Shown here piece after piece: positions 55,043-64,000 of a stretch of DNA of 64,000 bases (positions are counted from its first letter, which is position 1; each line of letters starts with the position of its first letter). Origin of the DNA: Spodoptera frugiperda. Its lineage: Eukaryota > Arthropoda > Insecta > Lepidoptera > Noctuidae. A program made the position numbers and the translations under genes. Where the stretch lies: NCBI RefSeq assembly GCF_023101765.2, contig NC_064226.1, positions 4,208,001-4,272,000 on the forward strand, in the 5' to 3' direction. Below the pieces are notes generated by a model that was given only the letters and a program-made list of their open reading frames with translations, did no database searches and had not been told where the DNA came from.

Positions 55043-56706
55043 TAAAGACTAATGTATTCTACCCTATTATCACTACAAAAAAAATGACACAATATCATAA
55101 ATTACCTCACCTCAAATATTAAATCACCTTGGATACTGACACACATCTCAGTTTAAACCATCACGTATGAAAATCAAACAAAGGGTCCGTAGATTTGGAA
55201 GTCCACGCACATCACTAATGCTGATATAAAACCTCATTATAAATCCCCTTTGGATTTCTTACAGGCGGGGGGACATGGTAGAATTAGGGATGCGCGGTCA
55301 CGTCCCGGGTATGAAAATAACAAGGCGATAGACGTTTGGACTATGGACGTTGATAAAATTTATTGGACTCGAGACGTCTTATTTTGCTGCCGTTTTGTGT
55401 CCATGTGGAGATTAGTTGTGATAAATGAGTTATTGGGTTTATGATGTAGTTATATTTTTGAGGTATAAAACGAATGTTTCTTTTTTGAAAATACGCATAA
55501 TGTAGGGACGTTATAACAATTGAATCAAATCTCAGCTTATTTATTTATATTTCTATATTCAGCTTATATTTCTATTCTGAACAATTGAAAAAAATAAAGA
55601 TAAAGCACTTATGAACGTCATGTGGATCTTTTGTTATATTTTCACCAGCTTTTTTAGCAAATTTATTTTAGTGAATTAAAAACTAAAAAAAAACTCAATT
55701 ATTACACTCGATACAACATTTATTTTTGCATTCTCTAACAATACCAATAAAATCAATGCAATATTTTCAACAGCTAACATTTCGCAGCTGTCCATTGGCG
55801 TCATTTTAGTGGCTCTCGGACGGGGGCAGTAAGTACAGGGGCGGATTAGCGCCCCTGACCTGGTGACTGTCGTGTCGTACGTCCGTACGTCTCAATCACA
55901 CTGTACTCATTACCACGCCCTCTATTGACGCCCGATAAGTATCCTATATTATTATAATTTGTTGCGGGGATCAGGCCCTGTTGTGTTCGGGATTCGGGAA
56001 GCTTGTTAGTGAGATTTTGATTTTATTTATGTTTATTCGTGTGTTGGTGAAGTGGGCTGTATGTATGGAATATTTAGAATTTGTAACAAAAAATTGTGCA
56101 GAAAAATCTGTGCATTTATGAATGAATAAATGTAACAATAGTGGCTGTAGAATTTAGATCAATAAGTAACATTGCATTAACTACTGGCGTAGAGAACATA
56201 CATTGCCAAAATTGAAACACTTTAGCTATGAATAACAAAAATAAATTTAATTTCATCAAACAAATTCTCAATCCCGTCATTCAGCTTCCAAAACACAAGC
56301 CAACTCTCCTATCTTCAACGAAAACAAATGAAAATGCCAAAAATACTGCAGATCGATATACCAATAAAAGTAATAATGTTCCAGATCACAATAATGAGGG
56401 CGACATCCATTAACGGCACGTGATGCAGCATGCGTGATTTGACTCTGAATGGCCCACGACAGAGATGCGAGCAGAAGGACCATTTGAAATAAAAGTTTGC
56501 TTGTTGGATGCAGGATGCAGGAGCTGAAAGTAATTAGAGGAGGTCTGTGTTCAGTGAGGACGTCTTGTGGCTGATATGTCAATGATAAACGGTAGCCTAT
56601 ATATGAACACTTCTGAAGGTCTCCAAATAGTGGGCGTTTGATCCATTACGACTTATTTACTTACCCAATTTATTTGTGGAAATACTACTTAATGTACAAG
56701 TCATCA
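55043..56706. other. no gene recognised
   Basis: Short frames only (for example 56277-56582 minus, 101 codons, no domain). A GC-richer strip lies at about 55800-55940. Confidence 0.4.
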
Positions 56707-56893
56707 AACATCATCATCAACAGCCTATGAGTGGCCACTGCTGACCAAAGGCGTCTTCTCGCACGCAAGGTTTGAGCATTAATCACCGCGCTTGCACAAT
56801 GCGAATTGGCCATTTCAAACTATGTATAATTAAAAATTATAAGCCCAGGTTTCCTCATATTCCTCATTCTTCACCGTTAGTGAGTGGTGTTTA
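56707..56893 (-). repeat. truncated lepidopteran LINE 3' end, copy 3
   Basis: Inverted: a CATCATCATCAACAGCC tail, TGGCCACTGCTGACCAAAGG, GTTTGAGCATTAATCACCGC, and AGCCCAGGTTTCCTCATATT, matching 6879-7062 block for block. A further trace is at 57515-57560. Confidence 0.65.
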
Positions 56894-59369
56894 AAAATGC
56901 TCAAAAAGTACATATAACTCCGAAAATGTAACATTGGTACTTTGGCGTTCGTAGGTTTCGAATGTACTAGTAATAAAATGCAATTATAGACGATAATTAA
57001 ACGTATTCGGTACAAGATAAAAAACTTAGCAAAACCAAAAATTGATTTTTAGAAAACTGTACATTTATAAAATGTAAATTTTTTTCAATACATAGTGTGT
57101 GTTTTTTGGTTAGCAAGACTTACAAGCCTAGTGATTGTGTGTTAATACTGCACTTGCTTTTATGGTGGCTTCACAATAAATAAAGTTGAAACTTGATTGC
57201 GTTCGGTGCATAAAATCGCAAATATTTGTTCTATGGCCACTGACGCCTGGCGATACCAATTTTGCACGGAATATTGAGCATTATTTGTGGGTATTGGGTA
57301 TTGTTATACGTGTGTATCTAGTTTTTGGTTTTTATGGAATACCTAAATTGTAAACATTATTTGGTTTCGTAGTGGTGTGCGCTGTAAATACAATAATTTC
57401 TGATTCTGATTTAAATGAGTCCTTTGTTATAAGAAGCCTAGAAGATTTTCCGACTTTTTAAAAGCTATTCTGCCTTGAATTGGTGACAATGGTAGTCCAT
57501 TCCGTTTCCGAACGAAAACCTCTTTGTCTAGCAGTGGACCAGTTTACAGGCTGATTTATTTACATTGTCTTAGAAACTCTCGGGGGAAAAGTGGTCTTGA
57601 TGTTACGTTAATGACTTTAAATTGGTTTCTAAACAGTTGCTATAGGAAACTGCTAAATTATCATTAGTTAACCTGTTTGAAGATCGTCTTCCAAAGCAAG
57701 AACTAATAGAAATAAATAAAGACAACTATGTAGCCTAAACGATTACACGACAAACACTAAATTAGTGTCGGCCATATTTAAAAGCTTTTCTTTGTTTCCC
57801 GCTACTTCAGTTTAGCTGTCAATAATTAATCTCTATCAGGCAAAGGCACGCGACGTTCAGCCACGGTCTATGCTCTATGAAATGAGTTCGGAACTATTTT
57901 GTTTACAAACTATTCAATTAAGCGGGGGCTGTGGAGAGCCATAAAGTTTTGCTGTTGATTACCATGCGATTAGGGATAAGTGACACGCGATTCGAAGCGG
58001 AAACTGTTATTATTTTTTCTGTAAGTTTTTGTGCGATTATTAGTACGATAAGGACTAGAAGTTGATAAGGATACTTGTTTGAAGTTTGTGCGATAAAATT
58101 CTTGGTAAGGGAACAAAAAATACTGGGTTTTTCGATTACAAGAAATCCTCCGGTTATGTTTAACGAGTAAAATAAATATGACTGACTGAAATTGAAATCA
58201 TTCTCCGTATGCTTAAACAATTCAAGATGGCTTCAATCCTCTTTGTTTTAACTTGCCTTCGAGGCTCACACTGTAACCAATCCGGCCATCCATACATTAA
58301 ACATCGTTATTTAAATTGCAAGATATATGAGAATCCATTTAAATCTCGCAGCATTATTCTCACTGCGTGTTATTAATTATTTTGTTAACGTAATTATAAT
58401 AAATATTTGCCATTGGAATTTTGATTCTGTTGCCTACAATATAGAGTTTAAATTGGAAAGGTTCTTGTTATATTTATTCTCGATCACAATTACTCATTTC
58501 ATTGCGCCTGAGTCGCGGGTTGCTCGCAGACCCATACGTCTTGTGTGAGACAATATTATTTATCCGAGGTACATTGACAAGGGGTAACAACTGCACGCGC
58601 AGTGTAAACTCCAAGGAGTGGGCGAGTAAATCAACTATTTGCATCGGCTGCGCAGGCGCATTGCGGGATGCACGCGACTTAGGTGCGCGCTTGGATTTTT
58701 CAGGGTGTTGGTTTATTTTTCGTGTTATTTGAAACAATCATTTTTTTAATTTAGTTTCAATACTAATTGTGTCGATTTATTTCAGAGGAACTTAATGTGT
58801 GTTTTATTACTGTTTAGTTAAGGCTGTTTTTATATGGATGTTAGTAATATGATGATACTGTACCTGTCACATTCATGAGATGTGATTAGAGCTTTGTGTC
58901 CAGCTGATCTGGAACGCAGAATTATAATACCTATATTGAAATACGTTACATACTTCTAACTTACCAACAAAAATCCATTCAAACTCCAACATCGATAATA
59001 CAATAGAATTGCAACACCCTATTTATCCTTGTTGCGCTCGCGCCTCTAGCGAGAGTCTCGTTAGCGACACGCATGCGCGTCGCACACTGCGCGGCGCCGG
59101 CGCGACAAATGCGACGTCGTTATTTACACCCGCCACGACGCGCAATGAGAAAAACATGAAACAATCACCTTAGGTATGCGAATACACAGACAGTAAAAGT
59201 CAAGGAATTATAGTGTCAGCTGAGTTTATACTGTTTTGTTACAGCAATAAAGGATTTAAATAAAACGAATGTCCTTTAGCTACAGTAATAAAGGTTTAAA
59301 TTAACATAGCTTTTTCTTTATTCATGAAGTGAAAAGTTAGATGCTTAGGACGAAGAATTTACACATAGG
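56894..59369. other. no gene recognised; CpG-rich patches near 58.6 and 59.1 kb
   Basis: No coding frame with a known domain. GC-rich, CpG-dense patches at about 58500-58700 and 59034-59150 stand out against the AT-rich surroundings; see the separate entry. Confidence 0.45.
58500..59150. promoter_or_regulatory. candidate CpG-rich regulatory region
   Basis: Holds TGCGCAGGCGCA at 58649-58660, one base from the palindromic NRF-1-type site, and ACGCATGCGCGT near 59069. It also has a dense run of CG dinucleotides at 59034-59150. Could be a promoter, an untranslated first exon or an enhancer. No start codon or splice junction can be assigned. Confidence 0.3.
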
Positions 59370-59549
59370 TATACTTACTACTCTTCTATACTATACATGT
59401 TCGTTAGTCTCTCTTAAAACTCGAGAACGGCTGAACCGATTTGGCAAATTTTGGTCTTGAATTATTTGTGGAAGTCCAGGAAAGGTTAAAAATGTGAGAA
59501 AAAATGTTTCATTCGTACCGCCGTACGAAGTTTGCCGGGTCAGCTAGTA
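59370..59549 (+). mobile_element. Helitron-like non-autonomous element 3' part
   Basis: Contains ACTCGAGAACGGCTGAACCG and GGAAGTCCAGGAAAGG, then the hairpin CGTACCGCCGTACG, and ends GCCGGGTCAGCTAG followed by T. A small hairpin followed by a CTAG terminus is the Helitron 3' signature; insertion before T is also typical. Confidence 0.5.
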
Positions 59550-59729
59550 TATCTATATTTTATGTTGTTTTTATTAAAATTTTATCTATGTCATTAATTA
59601 TTCAGGTTCAAAGAAATTCAATGAGAAAGTTCAGAAGAACTTTTTGCTTGTATAGGTAGTCTTAAAGTTAGTCCGGTATTTTTTTAGACCATGGTACGTA
59701 AACAGATATTAGAATGTAGATCTGTACTG

Positions 59730-59874
59730 AACGGACTACCTAGCAGATTACCGGGGCTCTGGCTTGAAAAGCACAAATAGGAACAGGGTGGTTTTTAGTC
59801 AGTAAGCGTTTGACACTGCCTTTCGCCTTGTCTAAAAAGAAGTCATTGGACGATATTACCCCCTTAAAAAAAGG
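59730..59874 (+). repeat. SINE-like family C, copy
   Basis: Starts ACGGACTACCTAGCAG and ends GACGATATTACCCCCTTAAAAA. One internal block is shortened (TCTAAAAAGAAGTCATTGG). Confidence 0.75.
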
Positions 59875-60290
59875 TCTGACCAAAGACTGAAGATTCTGTA
59901 AACACCAGCCATGTTTGAAGACTTTCCTATCTTATTGTATCTGACTCCAAAGAAATGTAAACGTCATTTCTAATTACGTTCGCAGCACACTACATAACAA
60001 ACTCGCAGTCAAGACGGGAGACAATTTACAATCCGTTGAACATTTAATTGCGGGCCGTTTAAAACTTATTACAATTTAAATGTGCGCGGACATTTATCAA
60101 AATGTCCTACTGTACGACTATTATAAGCGTAATGAATGAACTGCGAGACAATTCAGCTTTGTTTCGGTATTAATACTTTAATAGAGTACGTTTGTGTTAC
60201 ATTTTGTGGTGTGTTTTATGCGAATACTGTTTGTAATCTATCTAAATACAATTTGTGAAATGTATTTTTAATGAAAATCTGTATTTCAAC
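59875..60290. other. no gene recognised
   Basis: 60000-60110 is of mixed composition and non-repetitive. No frame of note. Confidence 0.4.
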
Positions 60291-60470
60291 GATGGTCTGG
60301 TTGGCTGTGCGACTGTCGGACAAGAGCTCTTGGGTTCGATTCCCGGGTTGGGCAAAGGATTGCTAGGCATTTTTCGGTTTATTCGAAGATTTCTCAGTAT
60401 GCACGGAATCTGAAAATGTGCCCGGTATATGGCAATAGGCTCACCCGTTATTACATGGGACCTATACTAA
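60291..60470 (+). repeat. tRNA-derived SINE family D with intact Pol III head
   Basis: The head reads GATGGTCTGGTTGGCTGTGC (A box, about 60293-60304) and GGTTCGATTCC (perfect B box, 60333-60343), spaced as in a tRNA. The body continues ATTGCTAGGCATTTTTCGG and CCCGGTATATGGCAATAGG and then GGCTCACCCGTTATTACATG, the reverse of the copies at 31221, 35871, 52029 and 54131. The head does not fold as a complete tRNA with a matching acceptor stem, so it is a SINE, not a tRNA gene. Confidence 0.75.
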
Positions 60471-61965
60471 CAAAAATAGTGAAAAGTGTGTGGTTAACGA
60501 AAAGTACAAAAACGGCCAATTTTTTTATGTTTTTTTTTGTGAGTTTCATGTTTTTAGACATTTTCACTTTTTCTAATAACATTTTCGAGGACGTAAATAT
60601 TAAGTTCAATGATTCGAGCACAAATTCTCTGTACGCAAAACGCCATGTAAAAAATAATAAATAAATTATCTATCGATTTAATTTATTATTCAAAGGAGAC
60701 CCCGTAATCTTCAGCTACCTAGATATTCTTCAATTTTTCTTTAAAACTTTTTCTCAAAAACCTTTATCCTAAGCAAGTTATGCAAATCCTGAGTCCCACG
60801 TATCTTGGCAGCAGGATTGTTGGCTTCACATTAGTATTCCAGACGAGGACCAGCTCAGAACCTGCGACCCTGCTTCTATTATCATCTAACTTACGTCTGT
60901 CTTGGGTACCTGCGCTTTGTCCTGCCTGCATAATTCCCTTGCAATTATTTTAATAAGCTTCTCAGACTAGGCTGTTTTAGCGAGTACGTAATTTGTGATG
61001 GTAAGGGTCGTGGTCGGAAGATTTTGGTACTCACCCTTACTGATAAGTTTGTTTAACAGTTTTTTTAATTGACTGCAAAAAAGGAGGTTCTCAATTTTAC
61101 CTGTATGTATGTAGGTATTCAAGTTTGTTCGCGATTATCTCACGTTTTGTCGAACCGATTTTGGTGTGGTTTTCGGCCCAGTATTTTTCAGACTTGGGAG
61201 AAGGCTTGAGCTACATTATCCGACTTAAAAAATCAAGCATCGTATTTTTAGTTCAAAGATACCTTTATTTTTTAAAGGTTTATTATTTTTCACTTTATAG
61301 CGGTATAGAACTGAATTAATAATTTGGGAAAGCTTGATGATCCAACAACACTTATGACACACAATATTAGACTATATCTCAATATTTAATAATTTGTTTA
61401 TTTCTGTAAATGTACATCATTAAGATGCAGTACATAATTTGCTTCTTTTCAGGTTAACATTGGTAACCAATAAGAAAGACCCGTGAAAAATATCAGCTAT
61501 CTATCACCGACGAGCCAACTATTAAACACTAATTTATTTAATCGTTATTAAATCATCACCTAGAGAAGAAGGAAAAATAAATTGTCAAATCTAATAAATA
61601 CACATTAGGAAGCGACCTATTTCCAAAAGCAGGGTCACCGAACGGGTGCCATAAATCAGAGCTATACAAAACACATTCCACCATAATTGTCATGCAAGGA
61701 GGACTCACTCGCGTTTATGATACGGTCGTAATTTTTTCAGTATTTGGTTACATAATAGGCGGTGGTGATAGTTTCTCAAGCTTAGCGACAAGCGGGTATT
61801 GGAGGATGGAAGTGAACAGCGGTTGTATAGTGTAGTAATTGGCTGCTACAAATATCTCTGCCTGATTTAGAAATGATCTATGCTTTAAAGTCCTATGTCA
61901 TCTAGAATGTCCATACAGAGTATTATCGCTCGTAATATTTGTTTTTAAATTTCACTATAATAAAG
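60471..61965. other. no gene recognised; retroelement trace near 61060
   Basis: GACTGCAAAAAAGGAGGTTC, then GTATGTATGTAGGTATTCAAG and GTTCGCGATTATCTCACG, look like a widespread lepidopteran retroelement end, truncated. The rest is unclassified. Confidence 0.4.
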
Positions 61966-62254
61966 ACTTTATTTTTTTGTTTGTACTATTGATATATAAT
62001 ATAAAAAAACACTTTTTACTACATGCATATGAATGATACATAAACAAAAATAAATAATATTTTTTTGTCTAAATCTATGTGTCTGTTCCGGCTAATCTTT
62101 GAAATGGTTGGATATATTTTGACGGGATTTTTATTGGTACGTAGCTAATGTACTAAGGAGTAACTTAGGCGTACTTTTATTTTAGAAAATGAGGTCACAA
62201 CGTCCGTAATCCATGCGACCCCAGTTTCACTCGCATGGATTACGGTTAGCATCA
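61966..62254 (-). repeat. Helitron-like or RTE-like interspersed repeat, copy 2
   Basis: Inverted relative of 45729-46018, sharing TTTTTACTACATGCATATGA, TGTTCCGGCTAATCTTTG and ACTAAGGAGTAACTTAG. Its right edge reads CATCAGCTAG then TAAT. The word CGCATGGATTACGG occurs twice near that end (about 62200 and 62232, in opposite orientation), giving a terminal hairpin. Confidence 0.55.
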
Positions 62255-64000
62255 GCTAGTAATTCCATAATTTCGATCAATATGAGTACTATAGCTTTGA
62301 AAACTCAGAGACCTGAATTCTAATGCATGTCTATTTGCCAAAGACATGTGGGAAGTAGGTGGCTACTAAAATACCTCTGTCACCTTCTACGAGTGAAAAT
62401 TGAAGTAACGTTATATTTAATGCTGTCACAGTCACTTAAGACTATTAATCAGTAACGGTTCCAGATGTTTCTACTTCTGTTATAGCTGACTCATTTGCAT
62501 ATTGTTTTGTCACATACAAACTCCATCTCCAGAACTCTCTTTCAAAATGAATGAGGAAATGCATTAAATTAATTATCCACTTCACAGTTAAACATCATCA
62601 TCAAATTATATTTAAGTATCAATTTTGTGGTGGCAATCAGAATTCGGAACTGATTAGGCCTATTAAAATGGCCGATTAAATTTCATGGGACTGTGAAGTG
62701 GTTGGTTTGGACCGCTATTCACTCGTCTGTGGTCGCGGCCTGCCATACATCACGCCACATCAGACCACGTGCGGTTAGATCCACAGATAAGCAATAAATG
62801 GAGGGCCGAATATTTCACGTACCCTGTCATAAATTTGTATCTGTCTATCGGGTATCGGGATCATGTAACTCGAGAAGTGAAGGGTTGGCTAAGGGATGAT
62901 GGACGATACGTTATTTTAATGGTAGTCAGGTATCTGATGAATGAGGGTTAATTAGTCAAAGTTTTGACGGTTTCGAGGACTATGTGGCTTTTATTTTAGT
63001 CCTGTGTACGTGTTGGGATAGTACAAAGAGGAAATTAACAGATGGGAATTAGGAATGGAAGTTAACTTGATATAATTGTTCGTGTTTGTCTAGTAGGTAA
63101 TTGCCATTATACGTAACTATATGCATTTAAAAAAAGAATATGTCCATTTGGGTTCATGTGATCGTTGAAGTTGCTTATTTATTTATTTATTATTATGTGA
63201 TATTATGTGCTTTTGGGTTCAAAGACTTCACCGATGAAGTTGCTTATGAGATACTGACAAAAACACAAAGAATGATAAACTCCTCTAGTGTCAACAAACA
63301 AAGTTTGTATCTATTTAAAATTCCACCAATAACTCGTATAACATAACACCTATTGTCATGTAATCCAGCAGCAGATTCAAAATCAATGTACAAATTCAAA
63401 GAAACTCTTTTCAATCATAACTCAAACTGACGTAATTCTTTTCCAATAACATGAATGCTGACTTGGAAGCCATACAAGCAGATTGATCGATCACGTCTCA
63501 CCCCTAGCGTAGGGGTGTCACATTGAAAAATGAAGCTATTTGTTGCAATTAGGGAACTCCTTGTGATCATATTGCGCTCTGCAAAGACCAGGGGTGTTAA
63601 GAACACGTGAAAAGAATTGAAAATCAAAAGTTTTGTAGAGTGAAGTAATGATAATAGCATCTGCTAAAGTGAACATGATTGATGGTGACGATTGACGAGC
63701 AAGGGCTCAATATATTAGTAGCATTCTTAATACTTAGTCGAAAGAGTCAATACAAAAATTTTCATCGAGCAGCACCCGGCCGAATTCATTGTATTGAAAA
63801 TAATATTATATCTTCTTTGGAATAAAAGCAAATTTACTAATAATTTTGCTAGGTATCCTCGTGGTTCTGTGATTGTACTCGAAACTATACAAAAACTTTA
63901 AAAATCCCATCAAACAGTATAATATTTATTCCTTCCTGCGAGTAACACTAGCCTTTCCGAACTTTATTCGATCACAAAACCATAAATTGGATGAGCTGAT
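62255..64000. other. no gene recognised, window edge
   Basis: Short frames only (60-81 codons), no domain. The stretch 62690-62780 is GC-richer. No classified repeat. Confidence 0.4.

Noticed and set aside
60291..60354. Functional tRNA gene
   Set aside because: It has A and B boxes, but no convincing acceptor stem, and the downstream sequence is a dispersed SINE body.
1..64000. CRISPR array or prokaryotic operon structure
   Set aside because: There are no regularly spaced direct repeats of that kind, and the content is plainly that of an insect genome.

Overview
This is a eukaryotic, AT-rich window dominated by repeats. It is almost certainly from a moth (Lepidoptera, probably a noctuid-type lineage). 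The clues are a Dong/R4-type retrotransposon seated in a (TAA)n tract, several copies of short interspersed families I associate with noctuid genomes, lepidopteran LINE 3' ends with (ATG)n or (TTTGAC)n tails, and many small palindromic MITEs. I recognise no host protein-coding exon, tRNA gene, rRNA gene or CRISPR array. All three long reading systems belong to mobile elements, and the rest reads as intergenic or intronic DNA.

Layout. 1-3.4 kb: a hAT-type MITE with a perfect 8-bp target duplication, a SINE-like repeat, then a 2-kb PIF/Harbinger-like element (1408-3412) flanked by TTA. That element carries a 1.64-kb open reading frame lifted from the gag region of a BEL/Pao retrotransposon. 3.4-18 kb: unique-looking DNA with scattered MITEs, SINEs, a 150-bp tandem duplication and mariner-like foldbacks. 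18.06-22.23 kb: an apparently complete Dong/R4 non-LTR retrotransposon with an uninterrupted ORF; its first ~100 nt can be folded as an HDV-like self-cleaving ribozyme whose 5' end is exactly the element/target junction. 22.4-27.1 kb: a second, unrelated two-ORF LINE (CR1/Daphne-like) on the opposite strand, tail to tail with Dong, with a CA/TG minisatellite in the 3' region between them. 27-64 kb: no genes, but about ten copies of one 150-bp SINE-like family, a tRNA-headed SINE family, Helitron-like termini, a near-perfect 140-bp inverted repeat (38669-39008), and a cluster of foldback MITEs at 41.1-43.3 kb.

The strongest leads are (i) the Harbinger-type MITE that has captured an intact retroviral-type gag frame and stops just before the protease active site, (ii) the ribozyme candidate at the Dong 5' boundary, and (iii) the very young, long hairpin at 38.7-39.0 kb. 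All family names come from reading motifs by eye; no database search was run.
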